A DNA stretch of 64,000 nt from an uncultured Coriobacteriaceae bacterium. GTDB lineage: Bacteria; Actinomycetota; Coriobacteriia; Coriobacteriales; Atopobiaceae. Each line of letters opens with the position of its first letter. Position 1 is the first letter of the stretch. Positions 50,981 through 58,666 of the stretch are shown here, in pieces. A program made the position numbers and the translations under genes. Below the pieces are notes generated by a model. The model searched no databases and was not told the DNA's origin. It worked only from the letters and a program-made list of their open reading frames with translations. Location: the NCBI GenBank assembly GCA_902793195.1, contig CADBCS010000010.1, forward strand, positions 1 to 64,000, given 5' to 3'.

Positions 50981-51806
50981 CTGGAACGGACATGGCGGCA
51001 GCTGGGGCGGAGACGCGCCGGTCTACTCAACGGACTTCGACCAAACCATGGAGGGACAGGCGTGCCCCTATCCCGACGTCTGGATTACCACGCAGCGCTG
51101 GAAGCCGTCCGAGAGACGGACGGGACGCGACTGCATAGGGCGCTACACGCCCACGGAGGATCCCAGCGGTTGGCAGGCCCTCAAATTTGGAGGTGCCTAC
51201 TACAACGAGGGCATGAGCTGCGATCCGGAGTCCGAGCACGAGAAGCGCGTCTTGTGCTTCGAGGCCGCCGAGCTGCTCTACCTCCACGCAGCACACAACG
51301 GCAATCCCTATGGGCACCTCAACTTGGGCTATGTGTACTCCTACGATCGCTGCGAAGGTAGGTACTGGGGCAAGGGGACGACCTGGGAAACCGAAGAGAA
51401 CCCGCGTGCCCCCTACCCTCACCTAGAGAAGGCAATCGAGCACTACAGGGCGGCGGCATCGGCAGGAATCGCCGAAGCTTGTTACAAGCTGGGAGACCAC
51501 CTGCGCGACGGTCGAGGTTGCGAGGCAGACCCAAGCGAGGCATTCCGGTGGTTCTGCAAGGCTTACGAGCTGGGCAGGGACCAGGAGCCCGTGGTATGGG
51601 GCAGCGCGGCGCTGCGGCTGGGCCATGCCTGCGAGGAGGGCGAGGGTTGCCAGCAGAGCTTCGAGGAGGCCATCGAATGGTATGAGCGTGCTGCCACCGG
51701 ACTTGGCATAGCCGTGCGAGGCGACGAGCAGTGGTATCGCGGAGCGCTCCACCGAGCCAATGCCGGACTCGCTCGCGTGCGTCAGGAGCTCGACGGTAGG
51801 TACTAG
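50973..51806 (+). CDS. Sel1-repeat protein
   Basis: The 277-aa protein has three to four Sel1-like (TPR-related) repeats. AAELLYLHAAHNGNPYGHLNLGYVY, AIEHYRAAASAGIAEACYKLGDHL and AIEWYERAATGLGIA are clear in pieces; WFCKAYELGRDQEP is another. The first about 60 residues are Gly/Trp/Tyr-rich. Sel1 proteins are solenoid adaptors for protein complexes. It is the third gene of the J-HIRAN-Sel1 operon and overlaps the HIRAN gene, implying a joint complex. A hairpin follows the stop codon. Confidence 0.88.
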   Translation: MTNWNGHGGSWGGDAPVYSTDFDQTMEGQACPYPDVWITTQRWKPSERRTGRDCIGRYTPTEDPSGWQALKFGGAYYNEGMSCDPESEHEKRVLCFEAAELLYLHAAHNGNPYGHLNLGYVYSYDRCEGRYWGKGTTWETEENPRAPYPHLEKAIEHYRAAASAGIAEACYKLGDHLRDGRGCEADPSEAFRWFCKAYELGRDQEPVVWGSAALRLGHACEEGEGCQQSFEEAIEWYERAATGLGIAVRGDEQWYRGALHRANAGLARVRQELDGRY

Positions 51807-51816
51807 AGCATCAGGA

Positions 51817-51854
51817 GAATGTGAGAGAAGGGCTCTGGCCCCATTCTCACATTC
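51817..51854. terminator. Hairpin between the convergent Sel1 and zinc-ribbon genes
   Basis: GAATGTGAGA pairs perfectly with TCTCACATTC, with GGG/CCC pairs inside the loop. It covers the last codon and stop of the minus-strand gene. No T-run; it may stop both directions. Confidence 0.5.
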
Positions 51855-53361
51855 CGCCGGTGTACACGGTCGTGATGTTCCTCTTGTCATGGCAGCGGGA
51901 GCACTCCTCCCATCGGGTGCCCGCCGAGTAGTCCCGGTAGTCGGTGACGTTGTTCACGAAATGCCAGTCGTGGTTCTCTTTGCCACAGCCAGGACACGTG
52001 CAAGGTGCGACGTCGTCGTCCTCGGGCAGCACGACCTCCCCGCACGACGCACACACGTACCCGCCAAGTCGCTTGAGGGCTTGCGTGCGATCACCCCAGT
52101 CGTTGCGTGCCATGTCCTCCAAGAGCGCCTCGTCTTGGATTTCCCCCGTGGCCATCGACCTCACCTGGGGGTCATGCGCGCTTCGCGCGATCTCGGCCAT
52201 GTCGCCGGGGTCCATGATTCGGTCGAGCATTACAAAGAATGTTCCCTTCTCGTGCTCCAGGGCCCAGCGCACAAGGATGTCGCGATCGGTGACGACCGTT
52301 GCCGCGGTCTCGCGCAATATGCGGTCTTGGCTTTCGTCTTCGGCAAGCGTTGCAAGCTCCTCCTGACTCTCGATGTCGGCAATTTGCAACTTGGCCTCGA
52401 TGCGACGAGCCTCCACGAGCTCCTTCCTGCGCTCCTTGGCAAGAAACCGGACCCTGGGATGACGGGCATGGTACGCAAGGTCGTCCAAAAGGTCTATGTC
52501 CGTAATGAGCGGCATGACCTTCTCGCCGTCTGCGCCCCCAAAGTCATAGCTCGACCGGGCAATCTGGTGAAGTTCCTGCTGGGAGCGCTCGGGTTCGGGT
52601 GCGGGCGGTGTGGGAGTCACGGGAGGTGTGGAGGCATCGGGGGTCGTTGGTGCTGAGGGAGACGAGGACGCCTGCGCGCCGGATGCGCCCTGGGCCCACG
52701 TGTCAATGTCAAACTTGCGATCGAGCAAAACACCAGAGCTCAAATCCACATATGGTTCGTTGAGCTTTGCCCTCGCTCCCACCGTCCTTTGGAACTCCTC
52801 GTAGGCAGCCAACTCCCTTTGGTATGCAGCCATGCGATCGTCATACGATTCGGCCGCCTTGGCATCTTGCTCCCTGTTGCCCCTCATGCCCACGACAATT
52901 CCGCCCAGCATAAAGATGGCCCCAACGACAAGCACGATGGTGGGATCGCTCTCGCCAAACACGAAGCATTGGATGAGATAGGCAATGAGGGCGACGACGC
53001 AACCGCAGAAGAACGCCAGGAGCAGTGCACAACCCATGTTGCCAGCCTTGCCCTTGGCCACCTTCGTTGGCACCTCTGGCTCTTCCATCGGATCCCACGA
53101 TTGGCGCGCGCCGCAGTGTGGACAGGCATGCCCCGTGCCATAGGACATGTTGAGGTCTGCCCATCTCTTGTCGCGCACCGCGTTCTCGAGAGATTTGCGA
53201 CGGATGGCGTAATCTCCTGCATCGGCAAGCGCATTGCCCATGTCACCGGCAATCTTCGAATCGTTCTTTGGCACGCTCTTTACAATGACGCCTTCGAAGG
53301 GCTTGCCACACTCCTCGCAATTGGCAACGAACTTGACCACGTAATCGTAGCTCTCGAACAC
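51847..53361 (-). CDS. Zinc-ribbon membrane protein with helical repeats, unknown
   Basis: The 504-aa protein has no assigned family. Features in order: a CxxC ribbon at the N-terminus (NCEECGKPF) completed by HACPHCGARQ near residue 80; two membrane helices (about 109-133 and 140-160); an acidic/Gln-rich segment; and a Pro/Ser/Thr linker (about 225-260). A helical repeat region (about 270-440) follows, with HEAT-like units such as LLDDLAYHARHPRVRFLAKE. Last come C-terminal ribbons (YVCASCGEVVL, CTCPGCGKEN, CSRCHDK). It converges on the J-HIRAN-Sel1 operon. The repeats and multiple ribbons suggest a scaffold or sensor at the membrane. Confidence 0.8.
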   Translation of the reverse strand: MFESYDYVVKFVANCEECGKPFEGVIVKSVPKNDSKIAGDMGNALADAGDYAIRRKSLENAVRDKRWADLNMSYGTGHACPHCGARQSWDPMEEPEVPTKVAKGKAGNMGCALLLAFFCGCVVALIAYLIQCFVFGESDPTIVLVVGAIFMLGGIVVGMRGNREQDAKAAESYDDRMAAYQRELAAYEEFQRTVGARAKLNEPYVDLSSGVLLDRKFDIDTWAQGASGAQASSSPSAPTTPDASTPPVTPTPPAPEPERSQQELHQIARSSYDFGGADGEKVMPLITDIDLLDDLAYHARHPRVRFLAKERRKELVEARRIEAKLQIADIESQEELATLAEDESQDRILRETAATVVTDRDILVRWALEHEKGTFFVMLDRIMDPGDMAEIARSAHDPQVRSMATGEIQDEALLEDMARNDWGDRTQALKRLGGYVCASCGEVVLPEDDDVAPCTCPGCGKENHDWHFVNNVTDYRDYSAGTRWEECSRCHDKRNITTVYTGGM

Positions 53362-53457
53362 GAAGCCGCCTCCTTCTTATCCGCATGCATCCCCGTTATG
53401 CTACCATGCGTGCGGCGTTGGTAGTCCTTTTGGACGTTTAGACGGCCATCGGGGCCG

Positions 53458-53903
53458 TTATGTGTCCGGTTTTGCTACCATGCGCGCTGAGATTGTGAAG
53501 GCACCACCACCGGAGATGCCAACGGAACCATCGTGCGAGCCCACGGTGCAGACTTCCCTCAGACGTTCGTCTTCCACCAGCCATAAGCCCCCCATTCCAC
53601 AGGCACAACCGCAAAAGTAATATGTCTTAAAGACAATACCGTACTTTGTGGCAAATTGCCATGAGGACGATGCATCCTCCCTGCGACTTTGGGAGGTATG
53701 CGATGGGCAGGCGCCACATTGGGGATGATCCCGACGTGGTGCCATGTGAGAAATGGTGAACGACGTGAACGTTGGCGCGAACTCGACCTCCTCGACCAGA
53801 GCGAGCGCCGGGCACAGCCCCAGTGCCATCGCCAGGGCTGCCGCCAGGCCCAGCGCAAACCTGCGGAAAAACCCGTTCCAAACGTCAGCGATATTCTTAC
53901 CAT
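53458..53903 (-). pseudogene. Remnant of a secreted protein, frameshifted signal peptide
   Basis: From ATG 53903 the reading begins VRISLTFGT, but a one-base shift at the GGGTTTTTCC stretch is needed to enter the frame RRFALGLAAALAMALGLCPA, a clear signal peptide. This closely resembles LVAALLMALGLCPAVALA of the ChW surface protein at 58667-60490. Downstream the frame runs about 110 codons with many Cys, Gly and Ser and no recognised domain. It appears to be what is left of another surface-protein gene. The next 453 bases (53904-54356) show no gene. Confidence 0.45.
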
Positions 53904-54356
53904 GAGCCTTGTCAGTCCGCAGGGCTGCGCCCGCATACGCAAATATGCGGACATGAACACCCTATCACTCCCATCCGAGCCGTGCCGCGCGATCCTCGGG
54001 GGTTTCCATTTTGTCAAACTCCGAACCTTTTCCGTGAACGGTACGAAAACGGTGGTCAATCGGTAGATGCGCGGTTTAGAGTGCGATGGACGGGCATTGA
54101 TGCATGCCAACAACGTATTCAGCCCTTTCCTCCGTGATTGGCACAACAGGTACCACGTCAGGCATCCCAAACGTGGTGCCCGCACAAGCAAACGGGTCCG
54201 AAACAGAGGATTAGGCTCTAGCCTTTCCTCGCGCGTTGACACATTTGTGACATGCGTAGGCGTTTGGTGGACGGTCGGCAACGTGGGCTATCCGCCTAGG
54301 TTTTGCGTAGTTATAGGCAAGCCGGTTGCCCGGAATCTTCCGAAAGAAGGATTGAC
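53904..54356. other. Intergenic stretch, no gene recognised
   Basis: 453 bases upstream of the CPBP gene. I see no supportable coding region, repeat or RNA. Only the ribosome site GAAAGAAGG before the start at 54357 stands out. Confidence 0.5.
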
Positions 54357-55295
54357 ATGAACACGCAAACATCGATTAGAAAGCAGAAAGGAAAAAGCGG
54401 TTGGGGCATTCTCGCCCTCGCGTTCGCCACACTGGTGGGTACCACCATACTTCAGATCATCGGATATGTTATAAGCTACGTCTGCACGCGGACGGAGGCC
54501 CTGCCGTTCACCACAATGTCCCAGCTGTTCACTGCAGGCAGCATGGTGCTCGGCATGCTCGTGCTGGGCGGCATCGCCTGGATAAGGCCATCACGCGAGG
54601 ACATTCGCGTAACCTTCCGAACGTACTGGCCCATCATCGCAGCCGACGTGGCCATCGTGCTCTTCGCCTGCGGGGAATACATTATCGAAGGTGCGAGCGT
54701 GTCACCCAACTGGCTTCCCAACCTCGCCATCACGCTGGTCCTGTGCCTTGGCATCGGAATCGCTGAGGAGTTCCTCTTCCGTGGCATCATCCTCAATGGC
54801 ATCCTGGCGGTTTCGGGCAAGAGCCATCGCGGGACCATGATAGCGGTCGCCATCACCTCGCTCCTTTTTGGGTTGGTGCACGTCAGCCTGTCCACCGACT
54901 TTGCCGAGCCGCTGCTCGCGGTGCAGGCTGTGCTCAAGATCGTGCAGACGGCGCTCTTCTCGATCTGCATGTGCTCCATAGTTCTGCGCACACATCGCCT
55001 TGGTGGCGTGAGCCTCCTCCACGGCCTTACCGACTTCCTGCTCCTTGTCCCCTCACTCGCGCTTGCCGGCGAGAGCCTCACCGTCAACTATGTGCACTCC
55101 GGCGAGGACGGCATGATGAGCATCGTGGTATACCTCGTTATCATTGCCTTCTACCTCCCCTTTGCCATTAAGGCACTGCGCCAGATGCACCGCGAGCGCG
55201 TGGCCTACCGAGGCGTGTTCTTCGAGCGCGCCGCCAAGAGACGCAACAGCGGTAACACACCCACCCTGACTGAGGGCATGGCGAACGCCGCGTAA
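54357..55295 (+). CDS. CPBP-family intramembrane metalloprotease
   Basis: The 312-aa protein has about eight membrane helices. The CPBP/Abi motifs are GIAEEFLFRGII (EExxxR), FGLVHVSLS and LLHGLTDF. It is paralogous to the zinc-ribbon CPBP protein at 31955-33055 in the membrane part but lacks the ribbon. ATG at 54357 follows AAGAAGGATTGAC. It stands alone, ended by a strong intrinsic terminator. Substrate is unknown. Confidence 0.9.
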   Translation: MNTQTSIRKQKGKSGWGILALAFATLVGTTILQIIGYVISYVCTRTEALPFTTMSQLFTAGSMVLGMLVLGGIAWIRPSREDIRVTFRTYWPIIAADVAIVLFACGEYIIEGASVSPNWLPNLAITLVLCLGIGIAEEFLFRGIILNGILAVSGKSHRGTMIAVAITSLLFGLVHVSLSTDFAEPLLAVQAVLKIVQTALFSICMCSIVLRTHRLGGVSLLHGLTDFLLLVPSLALAGESLTVNYVHSGEDGMMSIVVYLVIIAFYLPFAIKALRQMHRERVAYRGVFFERAAKRRNSGNTPTLTEGMANAA

Positions 55296-55319
55296 TGACA
55301 TCGGGAGACAATTGCGACG

Positions 55320-55353
55320 CAGGGGACGTGCGAGAGGGCACGTCCCCTGTTTT
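55320..55353 (+). terminator. Rho-independent terminator after the CPBP gene
   Basis: CAGGGGACGTGC (55320-55331) pairs with GCACGTCCCCTG (55338-55349), followed by TTTT. Confidence 0.92.
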
Positions 55354-55423
55354 CGATTCTGCATCGCCCCTGTTACGCCACACGTACGGCAGAGGGCGCG
55401 CTCTTGTGAAGGCAAGCCATCCG

Positions 55424-55741
55424 TTAGCGCGACTTGAGCAGGTTTGCGAACTCGAGCGCCTTGCCCACGTCGCCGTCCACCTTGAGCTTGCGCAACGTAA
55501 ACGCCACCACGGGATCGAGCTTGCCGTCGAGGAGCTTGTCGTAGTTCTTCATGTTTATGGTAATGCCACAGTCGCGATCGTTGTACTCATACGGCTCCAC
55601 CGCAATGTTGCCATCCTTGACCTCGACATACAGCACGCCACCCTCCTTGAGATTGACCTGCACGGCAAGGAAGTCCTTGCCCGTGGCATCAATCTGCGAG
55701 GCAACGTCGCGCGTCTTTGCCAGCAGTTCCTCAAACGTCAT
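55424..55741 (-). CDS. SCP2 sterol-binding-domain-like protein
   Basis: The 105-aa protein begins MTFEELLAKTRDVASQIDAT. The central strands AVQVNLKEGGVLYVEVKDG and DCGITINMKNYDKLLDGKLDPVVAF match the SCP2 lipid-binding fold, and the C-terminal KLKVDGDVGKALEFANLL is the SCP2 signature. It probably binds lipid or acyl chains in the cytoplasm; bacterial roles are poorly known. ATG at 55741 has AAAGG nine bases upstream; the longer open frame has no ribosome site. Confidence 0.85.
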   Translation of the reverse strand: MTFEELLAKTRDVASQIDATGKDFLAVQVNLKEGGVLYVEVKDGNIAVEPYEYNDRDCGITINMKNYDKLLDGKLDPVVAFTLRKLKVDGDVGKALEFANLLKSR

Positions 55742-56242
55742 AGTCACGACCTTTCTCACGCACCAACACTGATTCCAGAATATCGTCCTCGCGCCACCGC
55801 GGGGGTTAGGAATCGGCGTGTGCGCCATAGCGCGCGATACCTGTGACGAGCCGAGAACGAGGGCGGAAACGTGTGGAGGCGCTCCGCAAGGCTCGTACCA
55901 GTCTCACATTCATGCGCCTTCGATAACGCGTTTTGACATAACCGGTGCAGGTAGACGGCTTATGCCAATACCGAAAGTTGTTACTGTGCGACCGATATTC
56001 GAGTTTTTCGGCGCACGGTAACAAGTACGTAGCAACCCTCATCGTGGATTACCGCCCAGGTGCAGTGGTATTGCCAGCCGCAAGTCAAAACGACAGGATT
56101 GTAATACCTTTGAGCATGTGGAACCGAACCCGACGGTCGGAGGAGAAGCGCATAATCGCACTGGCAAAGATCGACCTGTTCGTTCATCATCGTATAAGGG
56201 GGTACATGCCTTGCATACATACGTCAAGAGGAGTGGAAAGCC
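55742..56242. other. Divergent intergenic region upstream of an ABC transporter pair
   Basis: 501 bases with no supportable gene. A possible promoter for the ABC genes is TCGACC (56171-56176) with TATAAG (56193-56198), 16 bases apart; a second TTGACA is at 55933-55938 without a good -10. Confidence 0.45.
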
Positions 56243-56971
56243 ATGGGCAATAACGCGATGCTGGAGATTCGGCACTACTCAAAGTCGTATGGATCGGGGA
56301 AGAAGGCCGCAGACGATGTTTCGCTCACCGTGATGGGCGGAGATGTCTACGGTTTTATTGGCCACAATGGCGCGGGTAAGTCGACCACGATCCGTGCCAT
56401 CGTGGGCGTGCTGGATTTCTCGGAAGGCGAGATCTACATAGACGGCCACTCCGTCAAGGACGAGCCGTTGGCGTGCAAGCGCGTTACCGCCTACATCCCC
56501 GACAACCCCGACCTCTACGAGAACCTCACCGGTATCCAGTACCTCAACTTTGTGGCTGACGTCTTTGGCATAGGAGCCAAGGAACGGGAGCAGAGCATTA
56601 GGAGGTATGCCGACCTGTTCGAGATAACGAATGACCTGGGTGACCTCATTGGCGCCTACTCCCACGGCATGAAGCAAAAGCTGGCCATCATCTCGGCACT
56701 CATCCACGCGCCCAAGCTGCTCGTGCTGGACGAGCCCTTTGTGGGACTCGACCCCAAGGCGACCTTTACGCTCAAGGAGATCATGCGCGAGATGTGCGCC
56801 CAGGGCACGGCGGTCTTCTTCTCGACCCATGTGCTCGACGTTGCCGAGAAGCTCTGCAACAAAATCGCGATCATCAAGCGGGGCAGGATCGTCACGTCCG
56901 GCACCATGGAGGAGCTCACCGAGGGCCATTCGCTTGAAGAGGCGTTTTTGGAGGTGGACGGCGATGAGTGA
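56243..56971 (+). CDS. ABC transporter ATP-binding protein
   Basis: The 242-aa ATPase has Walker A FIGHNGAGKSTT, Q-loop region TAYIPDNPDLYENLT, signature YSHGMKQKLAI (replacing LSGGQ, common in ABC-2-type exporters), Walker B LLVLDEPFVGLD and H-loop FFSTHVLD. It energises the membrane protein encoded next, with which it overlaps by eight bases. ATG at 56243 follows GGAGTGG. The pair resembles bacitracin- or antibiotic-resistance-type ABC-2 exporters; the substrate is not predictable. Confidence 0.93.
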   Translation: MGNNAMLEIRHYSKSYGSGKKAADDVSLTVMGGDVYGFIGHNGAGKSTTIRAIVGVLDFSEGEIYIDGHSVKDEPLACKRVTAYIPDNPDLYENLTGIQYLNFVADVFGIGAKEREQSIRRYADLFEITNDLGDLIGAYSHGMKQKLAIISALIHAPKLLVLDEPFVGLDPKATFTLKEIMREMCAQGTAVFFSTHVLDVAEKLCNKIAIIKRGRIVTSGTMEELTEGHSLEEAFLEVDGDE

Positions 56972-58571
56972 GGGCATCGTTCTCCTTAGGACGCTGTTTC
57001 TGTCCACGAGCCAAAGAAACGCGTTTCGGTATTCCAAAGACAAGAAGAAGCGCGGGCGAATCGTAGGAAACACCATTGGCCTTGCAGTCCTCCATCTGCT
57101 GCTTATGGGATTCGGCATACTGATGTGCTTTGGATACGGGACGGTTGGCATCATCGACTCCGCGCCCACGATGTGCGCGCTGACCATCGGCGCGCTTTCC
57201 TTTGTGCTCACGCTGTTCAAGACGAACGGGTACCTGTTCAACTTTAAGGAATACGACATGCTGATGTCGCTCCCCTTCTCGTCGCGAACGGTTGCCGCCT
57301 GCAAGTTTTTGTACATGTACGCCAAGAGCCTGCCGTGGTACCTCAACATTTCGCTGGCAATGATGGTTGGATACGGCATCTACGCCCAGCCACCCGTGGT
57401 CGTGTTCCCCCTGTGGATCGTCCTCTCCCTCGCGCTTCCCATCATCCCCATGCTTGCCGCATCCTTTTTGGGCTTTTTGGTCGCAAAGGTCAGCTCCGGT
57501 TTTAGGAGAGCCAACATCGTCCAGACCCTGCTTTCGTTCGTGGCCGTGCTGGCCTTCTTCTCCCTGCGATTCGTTTTGGAGGGCGTACTTCGAAACAACG
57601 GGGTACAGGTGGTCCTTGAGCAGGTCTCCGCAGCAACCAACGATGCTGCAGGGGTTTATCTTCCTGCCAGATGGTTCGCGAACGCGATTACGAAGACAAG
57701 CCCCGCGGATTCAGCGCTGCTTATTGGCGTGAGCCTCGTGCTGTTCGCCGTCGTGTTCCTCGTTGTTGGCCGCTCCTACCGTCGCATTAACTCGTCGCTC
57801 AGGTCTCACGCCTCGACAGGGCAATACCACATGTCCTCGCAAAGGAAGCACAGCGCGGTGGTCGCGATTGCCTTTAAGGAGTTCAAACGCATGACCGGTT
57901 CCTCCGTGTACATGGTCAACGGCGCGATGGGCGAGGTGCTCGCGACCCTGCTGGGCGTTGGCACGCTGGTGATTGGGTTCGACCGCATCATCGCGATGGC
58001 TACGCAGGGAGCTCCCATCGACACGACGATGCTCCATCCGGCGATTCCCCTCATCGTGCACTTCTTCATCGGCATGGTCGCCACCACGGCATGCTCTCCG
58101 TCGTTGGAGGGAAAGAACTACTGGATCCTTCAGAGCCTACCAATCGAGCAAAAGACGATATACCAAGGGAAGATGCTCTTCAACATGTGCCTCACGGTTC
58201 CGTTTATGGCCATCTCCACGCTGTGTCTGTGCGTGTCCGCACGGGTCCCAGCACTCGACACGGTTCTGTACCTCGTGCTTGGCCTGGCCCTGTGCTCCTT
58301 CTCGACGGCATGGGGATGCGTGTGCGGCATCAAGCACATGCGGCTCGACTGGGAGAACGAGGTCGAGGTCATCAAGCAAGGTGCTGCCGTCGCCATATAC
58401 ATGCTTCCCAACATGTTCGTAGTTATGGGCCTTGCCGTTTTGGTGGTCTTCCTTGGCACCCAGATGGACCACAACCTCGTTACGATCGCACTCACGCTCG
58501 TTGCCACCGTGCTCGCAACCCTGAGTTACATGGCCGTGTTGCGCATCGCAAAGAGGGGCACAGGAAAATAG
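56964..58571 (+). CDS. ABC-2-type transporter permease
   Basis: The 535-aa protein has about twelve hydrophobic segments in two halves. It begins MSEGIVLLRTLFLSTSQRNAF, followed by a basic cytoplasmic part. NGYLFNFKEYDMLMSLPFSSR and KNYWILQSLPIEQKTIYQGK are the amphipathic coupling segments preceding each bundle, as in YtrF/BcrB-like large permeases. The start overlaps the ATPase gene's end (ATGAGTGA). It forms the membrane channel of the exporter. A large hairpin built on GGGGGACGGTCCCCC follows. Confidence 0.88.
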   Translation: MSEGIVLLRTLFLSTSQRNAFRYSKDKKKRGRIVGNTIGLAVLHLLLMGFGILMCFGYGTVGIIDSAPTMCALTIGALSFVLTLFKTNGYLFNFKEYDMLMSLPFSSRTVAACKFLYMYAKSLPWYLNISLAMMVGYGIYAQPPVVVFPLWIVLSLALPIIPMLAASFLGFLVAKVSSGFRRANIVQTLLSFVAVLAFFSLRFVLEGVLRNNGVQVVLEQVSAATNDAAGVYLPARWFANAITKTSPADSALLIGVSLVLFAVVFLVVGRSYRRINSSLRSHASTGQYHMSSQRKHSAVVAIAFKEFKRMTGSSVYMVNGAMGEVLATLLGVGTLVIGFDRIIAMATQGAPIDTTMLHPAIPLIVHFFIGMVATTACSPSLEGKNYWILQSLPIEQKTIYQGKMLFNMCLTVPFMAISTLCLCVSARVPALDTVLYLVLGLALCSFSTAWGCVCGIKHMRLDWENEVEVIKQGAAVAIYMLPNMFVVMGLAVLVVFLGTQMDHNLVTIALTLVATVLATLSYMAVLRIAKRGTGK

Positions 58572-58602
58572 CCTGGCCAGCGACGTAACCGATCCATAGA
58601 GG

Positions 58603-58646
58603 ACGGTCCCCTTTGGTCAAGTAACCAGCCGCGGGGGACGGTCCCC
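58603..58646 (+). repeat. 44-bp direct repeat, left copy
   Basis: Identical at 42 of 44 positions to 60621-60664. The two copies lie 2,018 bases apart and bracket the ChW/BIG2 surface-protein gene. It contains the GGGGACGGTCCCC palindrome. Confidence 0.9.
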
Positions 58647-58656
58647 CGCGGCTGGT
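58624..58656. terminator. 33-nt perfect palindrome, probable bidirectional terminator
   Basis: ACCAGCCGCGGGGGAC and its reverse complement flank one central G (58640). It lies between the convergent ABC permease and ChW surface-protein genes. No long T-run. Confidence 0.7.
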
Positions 58657-58666
58657 CAAATCGTGC

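Noticed and set aside
54067..54360. 97-codon plus-strand frame before the CPBP gene
   Set aside because: No ribosome site or protein-like features; ends just past the CPBP start.
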